The translations under genes and the position numbers were made by a program. A stretch of 22,038 bases of DNA. It comes from M55B112 sp040880545 (GTDB lineage: Bacteria; Bacteroidota; Bacteroidia; Bacteroidales; GCA-2748055). A model generated the notes under the pieces. That model did no database searches. It was not told the DNA's origin and saw nothing but the letters and a program-made list of their open reading frames with translations. The stretch is taken from the NCBI GenBank assembly GCA_040880545.1, contig JBBDIE010000119.1:1-22038 (forward strand), read 5' to 3'. This document shows, in pieces, positions 7,574-14,306 of this stretch. Within the stretch, counting starts at the first letter, position 1. Each line of letters starts with the position of its first letter.

Positions 7574-7752
7574 TACTACATCGTTTTGATTTTGGGTAAA
7601 TATAGTGCATGATGCCGATAAAAACAGGCCAAAAATGGTTATAATTACATTTGAACAAGGACATGTTATTGGTCTGAGGTAAACAATTCTGATATTATAT
7701 TGCTATACTGCCAGACAGAGATGCATTGTTCATGGAGCAAAATTAAAAGTAT

Positions 7753-7995
7753 ATGAAGAAACAACTGGTAAGATACATTCTGCTCACTTTGGTTCTGTTG
7801 CAGCAGTTTGGGTATGCAGTGTCCCAGGTACCCACGCATATTGACGGAAAGAAACCGGTGGCAGTGCCATTTACACTGCCTAATATCCTGATATTTATTG
7901 TGATTCCGTTGGGATTGCTGGTCTTTTATATCTGGTGGCTGAAGCAGAATAAAAAGAAACAGGCGGAGGCGGAGCAAAGGAAAGAAGACAAATAA
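7753..7995 (+). CDS. Small exported membrane protein, CcmD-like topology, function unknown
   Basis: 80-residue protein with an N-terminal signal-like segment (MKKQLVRYILLTLVLLQQFGYAVSQ), a short polar stretch and one transmembrane helix (about 42-63, LPNILIFIVIPLGLLVFYIWWL). It ends in a strongly charged Lys/Glu/Gln tail predicted to be cytoplasmic. Size and layout recall CcmD-like or other single-pass accessory proteins found across Bacteroidota, but no motif fixes a function. A possible -7 box TACATTTG lies at 7646-7653, giving a leader of roughly 95 nt, with no matching -33 element. It is monocistronic, with a terminator hairpin at 8035-8063 downstream. Signal peptide, helix and charged tail together make it a believable gene despite its size. 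Confidence 0.7.
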   Translation: MKKQLVRYILLTLVLLQQFGYAVSQVPTHIDGKKPVAVPFTLPNILIFIVIPLGLLVFYIWWLKQNKKKQAEAEQRKEDK

Positions 7996-8034
7996 TTTCT
8001 GATTACAAAGGTAAGTGAAGGTGGCTTAAAATAA

Positions 8035-8063
8035 ACGGCCGGTTCAATAATGATACCGGCCGT
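8035..8063. terminator. Hairpin terminator between convergent genes
   Basis: Nine-bp perfect arms acggccggt (8035-8043) and accggccgt (8055-8063) enclose an 11-nt loop. Read on the minus strand the stem is followed by a T-rich run (ttattttaa), so it best serves the gene ending at 8144. It sits between that gene and the plus-strand gene ending at 7995 and may stop both. Confidence 0.65.
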
Positions 8064-8143
8064 GAGATATATGCTGGAAATTAACTGATTGCAGATTTAC
8101 AGCGACAAAGAGACAATTTGAGACATGGAGTGCCTTTACCCTG

Positions 8144-8626
8144 TTACCTGAATAATAAATTGGTCATCCATGGTTCTACCTCCAGCTCCGGTTCAAGCGT
8201 ATTATAAATGGGAGCCTTCATCCAAGATTCCATAATTATTTCTTCTTCCACAGTTTCGTCAAGTGGTATGGTCATCCACGATTCAACCTCTAATGGAGTT
8301 TCCATATGTGCTGAGAATTTTTCCGTCATCCACGGTTCGGTTTCCATATTTTCTTCCACGATAAGTATTATATTTTCCACTGAAATTGATTTTAATACCG
8401 TGGGAACAACATCGCCAGTTGGATTAGATTTTGCCGGATAAAAGCTGTAAGCTACATCCATGAACGGTGAATATGATTGCGTTCTGTCGGTTTTGAATAT
8501 CTGTAAAAACTTCCAGGCGCCATCTGCCATTTTTCCCTGACTGTAACCCTTGCCTGCTACGGACGCTAAGATAATAAGTGAGGTAAAAATTCTAACCCTG
8601 TTTTTTCTGCTGATCATTGTTTTCAT
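8144..8626 (-). CDS. Exported protein with four exact 18-residue Trp-Met repeats, function unknown
   Basis: From ATG 8626 the product is 160 residues. It begins MKTMISRKNRVRIFTSLII and a signal peptide runs to about GYSQ; the frame is open upstream to 8776 but that part looks like leader sequence. The middle is unremarkable. The C-terminal 70 residues carry four copies of acidic-Glu-(Pro/Ser)-Trp-Met: EPWMT, ESWMT, ESWMK and EPWMT. The Trp codons are at 8330-8332, 8276-8278, 8222-8224 and 8168-8170, spaced exactly 54 bp (18 residues). Between them sit a variable Pro/Leu stretch and an acidic (L/I)E(V/M)E run. The last repeat ends seven residues before the stop codon. I have an uncertain recollection of similar Glu/Asp-Trp-Met repeats in Bacteroidota hypothetical proteins. 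It diverges from the lipoprotein gene at 8880. No enzymatic motif is seen. Confidence 0.75.
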   Translation of the reverse strand: MKTMISRKNRVRIFTSLIILASVAGKGYSQGKMADGAWKFLQIFKTDRTQSYSPFMDVAYSFYPAKSNPTGDVVPTVLKSISVENIILIVEENMETEPWMTEKFSAHMETPLEVESWMTIPLDETVEEEIIMESWMKAPIYNTLEPELEVEPWMTNLLFR

Positions 8627-8759
8627 TACGATACTTTTTAATTTGATTTTCCATTTTGCATAATACATGCCAAAGGTCATAAAATACACAAAAACAATCA
8701 CATACGTAAGTAATTGTAAGGGGCAAAACGTTGAAGAATGACCGGATGCGTATGAATAG

Positions 8760-8775
8760 TGTCCGAATACGGACA
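8760..8775. promoter_or_regulatory. Candidate operator palindrome in divergent promoter region
   Basis: The palindrome tgtccg-aata-cggaca has 6-bp perfect arms. It lies in the 253-bp gap between the divergent Trp-Met repeat gene (start 8626) and the lipoprotein gene (start 8880). Position and symmetry suit a regulator site, but no regulator is encoded nearby and the short palindrome could be chance. Confidence 0.25.
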
Positions 8776-8879
8776 TAAAAAGATGAAAAAGTCTTTTACT
8801 AAGTCATGCAACTATTCCAAAAAAAAAAGGTTTTATATACAACTACAAAAAAAACGTATAAACAAAAACCATTATTATT

Positions 8880-9419
8880 ATGAAGAATCGATTTTTTAAA
8901 ACAATTTTTGCTTTAATTATAAGTGTATCCATGATTGGAATTACGTCATGTGATTTTTTGGGGGGAAGTATTGACGAAGCCGACCTGGTTGGGACATGGA
9001 ACATCGATGATGTTTCTGCGGAAATTTCTGTGGCAGGAATTAATATAACCCAGTTTCTGATTGCTACTTATGAATATTCCAGCGATTCTGCTGAGGCGAT
9101 GATGGATTCACTGGTGAGTGAATTCAGCGAAGGTATCAGCGGAACCATTACTTTTTCGGCTGATTACAATTATGTAATTTCTGGTTCAGAGATTGAAGGT
9201 TCAGGAACATGGAGCCTGGATACCGAAACCGATCTGCTTTCGTTGCAGGAGACAGGTGATACTGAATTAGAAATATTGACAGTTGAGACGCTGAATGCAA
9301 CTACACTGATTGTTACGCTGCCAGCCGAAGATGAGGAGTTGGATCTGAACGGCGATGGTGAAGATGAGACAACGGTTGATATTAGTATTGTAATAGAGAT
9401 GAGCAAGGAAGAGATCTAA
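8880..9419 (+). CDS. Lipocalin-like lipoprotein
   Basis: 179-residue lipoprotein: the signal peptide ends at MIGITSC with lipid-anchor Cys24. The mature part opens with DLVGTWNIDDV, the Gly-x-Trp first strand typical of Bacteroidota lipocalin-like small lipoproteins. It continues with alternating strands such as GTITFSADYNYVISG, GSGTWSLD and LLSLQETG. Near the end Asp155-x-Asn157-x-Asp159-Gly160 forms a calcium-loop-like DxNxDG in an acidic stretch. These proteins usually have no known ligand. The upstream region is an A-rich leader with poly-A runs and no Shine-Dalgarno site. Directly after the TAA stop the hairpin element copy A begins. The frame is robust: one Met at the signal peptide start, no competing start. 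Confidence 0.8.
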   Translation: MKNRFFKTIFALIISVSMIGITSCDFLGGSIDEADLVGTWNIDDVSAEISVAGINITQFLIATYEYSSDSAEAMMDSLVSEFSEGISGTITFSADYNYVISGSEIEGSGTWSLDTETDLLSLQETGDTELEILTVETLNATTLIVTLPAEDEELDLNGDGEDETTVDISIVIEMSKEEI

Positions 9420-9420
9420 T

Positions 9421-9545
9421 GAGTGGCTGTCCATAATGTCCGATATCTGCGTTATTGCAAAAATTTTAATTCCTCATATACCTTAGTATACTGCGGATTA
9501 AAATTTTTGCACGCCTTGATCTCGAACATTATGATCCAGCCACTC
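9421..9545. repeat. Hairpin repeat element, copy A
   Basis: A 125-bp imperfect inverted repeat. Outer ends are gagtggctg and cagccactc (perfect complements). Inner arms gcaaaaattttaat (9457-9470) and attaaaatttttgc (9497-9510) are perfect 14-bp complements. Between them lies a 26-bp centre. The outer arm carries ccataatgtccga (9431-9443). It starts two bases after the stop codon of the lipoprotein gene. No transposase is encoded in it. Confidence 0.8.
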
Positions 9546-9575
9546 TACGTTTAAGACAGACTCTGGTGAGTTTCC

Positions 9576-9593
9576 GTCCATAATGTCCGATAT
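9576..9593. repeat. Fragment of hairpin element end
   Basis: The 18 bases gtccataatgtccgatat are identical to 9429-9446 in copy A, in direct orientation and 147 bp away. It appears to be a solo end of the element. Confidence 0.65.
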
Positions 9594-9681
9594 ACTCATG
9601 AATAGTTTATTTTCAGCGGTATTCGTGAGCTCGTTGCACTCGGTTCTGCGTTACGCTCGTAGCACCTCACCCCCTGGCCCT

Positions 9682-9697
9682 CTCTCCACGTGGAGAG
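9682..9697. repeat. Palindrome ctctccac/gtggagag
   Basis: Perfect 8-bp arms are centred at 9689/9690, set in a ccccctggccc...gggggag context that extends the pairing imperfectly. It has the look of a dispersed intergenic repeat rather than a gene-specific site. Confidence 0.55.
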
Positions 9698-9780
9698 GGG
9701 GAGTCGCTTCGTTTTAAATTCTGGAAATTCGACGATATTCCGTGCTTCTGTCGTTTTGATTCGGTATTCAGAGTAAAAAT

Positions 9781-9816
9781 GTATTCATCGTAAGAGCCTT
9801 TTTTTTAACCACAGAG
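9781..9816. repeat. Dispersed repeat R1, copy 2
   Basis: Near-identical to 94-128: gtattcatcg, a variable centre, a T-run and ttaaccacagag. It directly precedes the terminator of the DoxX gene. Confidence 0.6.
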
Positions 9817-9833
9817 TTAAGAGAGTTTTAAAA

Positions 9834-9870
9834 AAAAATACCCGGGGATATACTCTCCGGGTATTTTTTT
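9834..9870. terminator. Bidirectional rho-independent terminator
   Basis: The stem taCCCGG (9839-9845) / CCGGGta (9857-9863) is flanked by an A-run on the left and a T-run on the right, with an 11-nt loop. A/T runs on both sides allow termination in both directions. It lies about 40 bp past the stop of the minus-strand DoxX gene and downstream of the plus-strand lipoprotein gene. Confidence 0.85.
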
Positions 9871-9909
9871 TGTAAAATAATCTGGAACACTTATGATTGC
9901 TTCGGGTAC

Positions 9910-10284
9910 TTAACGGAACAAGGGTTTGTATTTTTCCCTGTACTGGTAAATTAGAACCAGGTTTAACGTTGCTACAAAGGCAGCGGACAGGATGTTCCAG
10001 CCTCCGTTTGCAAAATTAAAGATCAGGAAGTTAACGGAAAGAGGAGCAAGGACAATTATCAGAAAAGGTACCCACCTGTTCATAATGAATGCGATTCCCA
10101 ATAATATTTCAAAGATGTATAATGCCGGCAGAAATTGCAGTATGGAATCCAGGTAATTCCTGGTAAAATCAGGCATTTTTCCGTACCCGGAGGGCATAAA
10201 ATGCAGGAATTGATTGGCTGCATATACAATCAGATAAGCGCCAAGTACAATACTTACAACTCTGGTAAATTTTATGTTTTTCAT
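9910..10284 (-). CDS. Stand-alone DoxX-family membrane protein
   Basis: 124 residues from ATG 10284 (MKNIKFTRVVSIVLGAY). Four hydrophobic helices are visible: near the start, around PALYIFEILLGIAFIM, VPFLIIVLAPLSVNFLIF and ILSAAFVATLNLVLIYQ. The ending YREKYKPLFR is positively charged. Length and four-helix layout fit DoxX/DoxD-like inner-membrane proteins, some of which interact with quinones or oxidoreductases; the function of most is unknown. The frame runs open to 10326, but the upstream residues (FNNLKPTT) look like leader. It is a separate DoxX domain from the one fused in the 5548-7104 gene. A strong terminator follows at 9834-9870. Confidence 0.8.
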   Translation of the reverse strand: MKNIKFTRVVSIVLGAYLIVYAANQFLHFMPSGYGKMPDFTRNYLDSILQFLPALYIFEILLGIAFIMNRWVPFLIIVLAPLSVNFLIFNFANGGWNILSAAFVATLNLVLIYQYREKYKPLFR

Positions 10285-10390
10285 AGTTGTTGGTTTAAGA
10301 TTGTTGAAAGGTATAAAAAAAATCAATTCCTAGTATAATGGTAGGATAAAACAATCCGGGGGGTTACACTGTCGGAAGGTATGTACTACT

Positions 10391-10454
10391 GTGCTAAAGA
10401 GAGGGAGATAGGAGCAAGCTCTTTAGTGGTGGACTTCAATGCAGTATAAAAAAT
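10391..10454. repeat. Dispersed repeat R2, copy 2
   Basis: Related to 201-259 through gtgctaa, the exact gagcaagctctt (10412-10423) and gcagtataa..aat in the same order. It is intergenic, between the DoxX gene and the AstE-like gene. Confidence 0.5.
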
Positions 10455-10489
10455 GATCTGCTACGTTTCAGCGCTCGCAGGTTGGAGAC

Positions 10490-10529
10490 CCCTCCTTCGC
10501 GAAATGTTTGGGAGGACGAAGTAGGAGGG
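10490..10529 (-). terminator. Possible hairpin after the rim-type operon
   Basis: The arms ccctcc-ttcg and cgaa-gta-ggaggg pair with a three-base bulge, 14 bp beyond the stop of the AstE-like gene. No T-run follows on the minus strand, so termination is uncertain; it could equally be a repeat hairpin. Confidence 0.35.
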
Positions 10530-10542
10530 ATGATGATTTAGC

Positions 10543-11499
10543 TTAAAGGTCTTCTTCCTTGCTGATATGGAAGATTGCATCCCCCCGGTTTACGATGGAG
10601 GCAGTATTTGTACAGACAATATGTCCTGAATGGGGTGCAACCACTGGTTTTTCATAATCTCCATAGGGATCCTTGATCGTACCCAGCAACGCTTTCCTGG
10701 TAACAAAAGTGCCGTTTACAGGTTCAGGGAAAAAGAGTCCGGATGAGGGGGCGCGTAACCATTGGGTTTTCCGTATTACCGTGGATCGTTTTGTTATCTC
10801 TGGTTTTCCATACTGCATATCGAGGTGACGCATGATATTAATGGCTCCGTGGAATCCATATTCGATCACTTCCGGATCCAGACTTTTGGTTTTTCCTCCT
10901 TCAAACAGTAAGACCTTTTTCCCCATTTTCATCAGGGTCTCCCTGATGGATTTGGGTATGCCGCGGGAATGGATCACAAAGGGCGCGCCGAAAGCCATGG
11001 CAAGCTCCTCCATCCCCTGTATGTTGAAGTCGCACCTGATCTGCGTATAATTCTGTCTGTCGGAACTTCCGGTATGAAAGTCGATTGCATAGTCGACAAT
11101 GGGGGCGATCTTTGTGCGGAAATGGTAAGCAAACTGGCTGGCCAGTGATCCGTCTGCTCTCCCTGGGAAAACGCGGTTCAGATCCTTCCCGTCGGGCAGT
11201 TCCCTGGCCTGGTTGAGGAACCCGAATACGTTGAACACCGGGATACTGATGATGGTGCCCCGGGCGGGTCTGTGGAACCCGGAGCTGATAATCTCTCTGA
11301 CAATGGCCACACCGTTGGTTTCATCCCCATGGATACCGGCGATCAGCAGCAATACCGGCCCGTCTTCAATAGCCCTCTCAATGTTGATTGGGATCTGTAT
11401 CCTGTTCCTGGTGTGGAGCCTGGCTACCTCCAATTCCAGCCGGGTGCTCTCACCACGTGGAATATCCTTTCCCAGTATGGTCAGCATCCTGTCAGACAT
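10543..11499 (-). CDS. Succinylglutamate desuccinylase/aspartoacylase (AstE/AspA) family zinc hydrolase
   Basis: 318 residues from ATG 11499 (MSDRMLTILGKDI). M14-related zinc amidohydrolase/carboxypeptidase fold. Visible active-site elements: HGDE with zinc ligands His57 and Glu60, DLNRVFPG at 106-113 (substrate Arg), DFHTG with the third ligand His142, and LLFEGG with catalytic Glu200. A C-terminal beta domain (about 240-318) ends GDAIFHIS. ATG 11499 is preferred over an upstream ATG at 11532 because it overlaps the rimK stop by 8 bp (ATGTCTGA), a translational-coupling arrangement. Family enzymes cut acyl-amino-acid or C-terminal amide bonds. Here, beside a glutamate ligase, it may remove or trim added residues (inference). 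It is not the arginine-catabolic AstE by context, as no other ast gene is present. Confidence 0.87.
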   Translation of the reverse strand: MSDRMLTILGKDIPRGESTRLELEVARLHTRNRIQIPINIERAIEDGPVLLLIAGIHGDETNGVAIVREIISSGFHRPARGTIISIPVFNVFGFLNQARELPDGKDLNRVFPGRADGSLASQFAYHFRTKIAPIVDYAIDFHTGSSDRQNYTQIRCDFNIQGMEELAMAFGAPFVIHSRGIPKSIRETLMKMGKKVLLFEGGKTKSLDPEVIEYGFHGAINIMRHLDMQYGKPEITKRSTVIRKTQWLRAPSSGLFFPEPVNGTFVTRKALLGTIKDPYGDYEKPVVAPHSGHIVCTNTASIVNRGDAIFHISKEEDL

Positions 11500-12364
11500 T
11501 TCGTTCCACGTAACTGATGATCTCCTTGGCAATGTCGTTTCCTGTGGCTCCTTCGATGCCTTCCAGTCCGGGAGATGAATTCACTTCGATCACCAGCGGG
11601 CCGTGATTCGACTGCAGCATATCAACACCGGCTATGCCCAGACCGAGCACGCGTGCAGATTTCAGTGCGGTATTTTTTTCGTCGTCGGAAAGTTCTATCA
11701 GGGTAGCTGAGCCTCCTCGATGCAGGTTGGATCTGAATTCACCCTTTTTACCCTGCCTCTTCATTGCACCCACGATATTTCCTTCCACCACAAATGCACG
11801 TATATCTGCCCCACCGGCTTCTTCGATGAATTCCTGGGCGATGACCCTCGCTTTCAGACCGTTAAATGCCTCAATAATCGATTTAGCAGCGTTTTGGGTT
11901 TCAGCCAGCACCACACCCAGTCCCTGGGTGCCCTCCAGTAACTTGATCACCAGGGGGGCGCCCCCAACTGAATCCACCACCTGTTCTACATCCCGGGAGT
12001 AGTTAGTGAATACCGTTTTTGGAAGTCCGACACCTGCCCGGGAGAGGATCTGCATGGAGCGAAGTTTGTCCCTGGACCTGATGAGTGCCTGGGACTCGAC
12101 AGCCGAAAAGACTTTCATCATCTCGAACTGCCGAACTACGGCTGTCCCGTAAAAAGTTACGGAGGCACCTATGCGGGGGATCACAGCATCCACATGCTCC
12201 AGGTAATGGCCGTTATAGTATATCCTCGGACGCTTCTTTTCAATTTCAATGTTGCATTTCAGATGGTCAACCACCAATGCTTCGTGTCCCTTATTCTCTG
12301 CCGCCTCAACCAGTCTGCGCGTGGAATATAATTCCGGATTCCGGGACAAAATTACTATTCTCAT
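11492..12364 (-). CDS. rimK: RimK-family ATP-grasp alpha-L-glutamate ligase
   Basis: 290 residues, close to the 300 of E. coli RimK, which adds glutamates to the C terminus of ribosomal protein S6. The N-terminal domain has MRIVILSRNPELYSTRRL and AVIPRIGAS (residues 60-68). The ATP-grasp core shows PLVIKLLEGTQGLGV with Lys141 and the Gly-rich loop, QEFIEEAGGADIRAFVV (177-193), RQGKKGEFRSNLHRGGSA (203-220), Asp248, and the metal-binding IEVNSSPGLEG (259-269, Glu260 and Asn262). All key residues are present. It overlaps the upstream retropepsin gene by 4 bp (ATGA) and the downstream zinc hydrolase by 8 bp, so the three are surely one operon. The substrate could be S6 or another protein or peptide; the paralogues LysX and MptN are less like it. 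Confidence 0.92.
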   Translation of the reverse strand: MRIVILSRNPELYSTRRLVEAAENKGHEALVVDHLKCNIEIEKKRPRIYYNGHYLEHVDAVIPRIGASVTFYGTAVVRQFEMMKVFSAVESQALIRSRDKLRSMQILSRAGVGLPKTVFTNYSRDVEQVVDSVGGAPLVIKLLEGTQGLGVVLAETQNAAKSIIEAFNGLKARVIAQEFIEEAGGADIRAFVVEGNIVGAMKRQGKKGEFRSNLHRGGSATLIELSDDEKNTALKSARVLGLGIAGVDMLQSNHGPLVIEVNSSPGLEGIEGATGNDIAKEIISYVERNV

Positions 12365-12864
12365 TCAATCGTATTTAAAATTTTATTTTTCTCTTTATAG
12401 GAAAGGTTGGTTCGTTGTGTGTCTACAATAAACCTGCGATTTATTAATTTTCTCCCGATAAGGACCGGGAACTTCATTTCTCCCCGCTCACTCAGGGTAA
12501 ATTCTGAAACAATGGTTTCACCAAATAATACAATGGATGTATTGATTACATACCTTTTTTCCGTTACCCCAAATGAATTCTTTACCCGTTTCTGCTTGTA
12601 ATTTGCATATACAAATTCCTTGTTGTTATATTCCGGATGTGATTTATCCAACAGGCAGAATCTGATCATCGTACGACCATCTTTTATTTCTTCTTTTATC
12701 TGTTCACAATGGATCGATGAGGTATAGGCACCTGTATCGATCTTGACATCAATATTCTGAAGATCCAGTTCTGGAAAATCTGCTTTATCTCGCCGGCCTA
12801 TGATCCTTTTTTCTTTTTTCAATGGCTGTTTAGGCAATTCTATTAAATTTTGCCGGAAACGCAA
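12361..12864 (-). CDS. RimB-like retropepsin-fold aspartic protease (DUF785, 'ATP-dependent zinc protease')
   Basis: 167 residues. KIDTGAYTSSIHCEQI holds the single Asp-Thr-Gly of a retropepsin-like protease (Asp43). KFPVLIGRKLINRRFIVD near 130-148 is the hydrophobic-hydrophobic-Gly-Arg strand typical of this fold, and IIGRRDKADFPEL opens the domain. The family, often mis-titled ATP-dependent zinc protease, is found beside rimK; in Pseudomonas the pair is called rimB-rimK. It is cytosolic with no signal peptide. It is first in the operon, overlapping rimK by 4 bp. A -7 box TATATTTG at 12933-12940 gives a leader of about 60 nt. Its likely role is controlled cleavage or processing on the same target RimK modifies (inference). 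Confidence 0.85.
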   Translation of the reverse strand: MRFRQNLIELPKQPLKKEKRIIGRRDKADFPELDLQNIDVKIDTGAYTSSIHCEQIKEEIKDGRTMIRFCLLDKSHPEYNNKEFVYANYKQKRVKNSFGVTEKRYVINTSIVLFGETIVSEFTLSERGEMKFPVLIGRKLINRRFIVDTQRTNLSYKEKNKILNTIE

Positions 12865-12932
12865 CGGTTAACACCCCATTTGATTAATCCACGACAAATT
12901 AAAAGTGTACACTAATGGATGATCATTCCGTG

Positions 12933-12940
12933 CAAATATA
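12933..12940 (-). promoter_or_regulatory. Bacteroidota -7 box (TATATTTG) for the rimB-rimK-astE-like operon
   Basis: The minus strand reads TATATTTGCA, a perfect fit to the Bacteroidota TAnnTTTG -7 element, 69 bp before the first ATG of the operon. No TTTG -33 element lies at the usual 17-20 bp spacing; a TTTG occurs 11 bp upstream. Confidence 0.5.
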
Positions 12941-13082
12941 GCATAATACAACAAAAATGAATTTTCCTCACAGCCTAACTTATTTGAATTTTGAACGGGC
13001 GAAATTTTTAAAAGCACGGTAATACAAGAATTTCGAACAGATTGTATGATTTTTACTGCAAGCAATGAAGATTATAGGGAGG

Positions 13083-14306
13083 TCAATTATTTTTCAACGA
13101 TTTTAAAAATCGCATTCGCACAAGTGCTCCCTGCACCTGGTTTTCCAGTTCCAGTTTACCCTGGTGTACATCCATGATTTTTTTAGAAACCGGCAATCCC
13201 ATACCAAGGCTATTGTCGGTAACACTCTTGTCTTTATTGAACACTTCATGCATCTCTTGTAACTCCCTTTCAGTGAATCCTTTTCCCTGGTCACTGATTT
13301 CGCATATATACTCTTTATCGGTTTCGTAATTCTTAATTTCAATTATGCCGTCTTTCGGGGAGTACCTGATGGCGTTATCAAGAATATTCAGCAGACAGGT
13401 CTTTACAAGCGTCTGGGCTCCCTGTAATGTGCCGGGTACAGCATTCTCATCGGTTATTTTAATCCGGGGACCGTCATTTCCCATCTTTTCCTTAACCTCA
13501 TCAAGGGTATTGTATAATGTATTGCGAAAAGAGAACTGCTTGTCAATGATAGAAGATTGCATGGTGATAATCTGTGTAAGGATCAGTGCATTCATTGAAA
13601 ATTTTTCCAGCCTGTTCACCGATTGGTCCATTATTTCAATTAATGGTGTAACGTCTTTTGGCAGATCTTTTCCCTTTAACAGGAATGTGGATCCGATAAT
13701 GCCGTTCAGCGGAGTTCTTATTTCGTGACTGATAAGATTCAGAAATTCAGATTTGGCTTTATCCAGTTCTCTGAGTTTGAGATTATTTTCCTTCAGTTTT
13801 TTGTTCGCGATCTGTAATTTCAGTGTTCTTTCCTTTACTACGCTTTCCAATTTATCATTCATTGATTTCAGCCGTTCGTTGTTATGGCGCAGAGTAAGCT
13901 GGGTCTTAATTCTAACTGTTATTTCCCTGTTATCAAAGGGTTTGGTAATGTAATCCTGCGCTCCGTATTCAAAACCTTTCAGGATAGATTCCCTGTCGGT
14001 ATCGGCGGAGAGGAAAATGATGGGCATATTTTCATAGCTTTCCTCCTGCCTGATCTTTTTGCAGACATCGAATCCACTCATTCCTGGCATGTTAATGTCC
14101 AGCAGGATCAGGCTGAAAGCCTTATTAGTAAGCCAACTAAGGGCAGCGTGTCCATCCATGGCAAATTCAACATGGTAATCAAGCCCACGCAGTAAATTTC
14201 CAAGCACCTGTAGATTCTGAGGGTTGTCATCAACGATGAGTATAATATCTTCCTGTTGGTCCTGGTTCTGCAACAAATTATCGGTTATTCCCATGATTGT
14301 TTTCAT
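13083..14306 (-). CDS. Receiver-histidine kinase (response regulator with HisKA and HATPase domains)
   Basis: 407-residue cytosolic protein. Receiver domain about 21-137: acidic pair Asp26-Asp27, phospho-acceptor Asp70 in LILLDINMPG and conserved Lys122 in ITKPFD. A coiled-coil linker (about 140-185) follows. HisKA: His194 in SHEIRTPLNG. HATPase_c: N-box Asn311 in NILDNAIRYSPK, G1 box DQGKGF (339-344) and G2 box SLGMGLPVSKK (366-376). The catalytic set is intact, so it can plausibly receive a phosphate on the receiver and autophosphorylate. The start overlaps the upstream hybrid kinase by 29 bp (ATG 14306) or 17 bp (ATG 14294), indicating co-transcription and probable partnership. It has no DNA-binding output domain and no membrane segment, so the output is by phosphotransfer or protein contact. 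Confidence 0.9.
   Translation of the reverse strand: MKTIMGITDNLLQNQDQQEDIILIVDDNPQNLQVLGNLLRGLDYHVEFAMDGHAALSWLTNKAFSLILLDINMPGMSGFDVCKKIRQEESYENMPIIFLSADTDRESILKGFEYGAQDYITKPFDNREITVRIKTQLTLRHNNERLKSMNDKLESVVKERTLKLQIANKKLKENNLKLRELDKAKSEFLNLISHEIRTPLNGIIGSTFLLKGKDLPKDVTPLIEIMDQSVNRLEKFSMNALILTQIITMQSSIIDKQFSFRNTLYNTLDEVKEKMGNDGPRIKITDENAVPGTLQGAQTLVKTCLLNILDNAIRYSPKDGIIEIKNYETDKEYICEISDQGKGFTERELQEMHEVFNKDKSVTDNSLGMGLPVSKKIMDVHQGKLELENQVQGALVRMRFLKSLKNN

Larger units (their letters stand above)
9420..9909. other. Gene-free repeat-rich gap (490 bp)
   Basis: It contains hairpin element A (9421-9545), an extra 18-bp fragment of it (9576-9593), a palindrome centred on cacgtg (9682-9697), dispersed repeat R1 copy 2 (9781-9816) and a bidirectional terminator (9834-9870). 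No coding potential with a signal of its own was seen. Confidence 0.7.

Noticed and set aside
8627..8776. N-terminal 50-residue extension of the Trp-Met repeat protein
   Set aside because: The signal peptide starts at ATG 8626; the extension runs through the divergent control region and its palindrome.
9170..9406. Ser/Val-rich minus-strand frame opposite the lipoprotein gene
   Set aside because: Low-complexity antisense shadow of a gene with a clear lipobox.
11500..11532. Upstream start for the AstE-like gene (MPRRSSVTWNE)
   Set aside because: It would overlap rimK by 41 bp and adds residues with no family counterpart; ATG 11499 gives a standard coupling overlap.
12990..13060. Further copy of the hairpin element (gaaatttttaaaagc, tttcgaac)
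   Set aside because: Only A/T-rich fragments match; the diagnostic ccataatgtccga end is missing.
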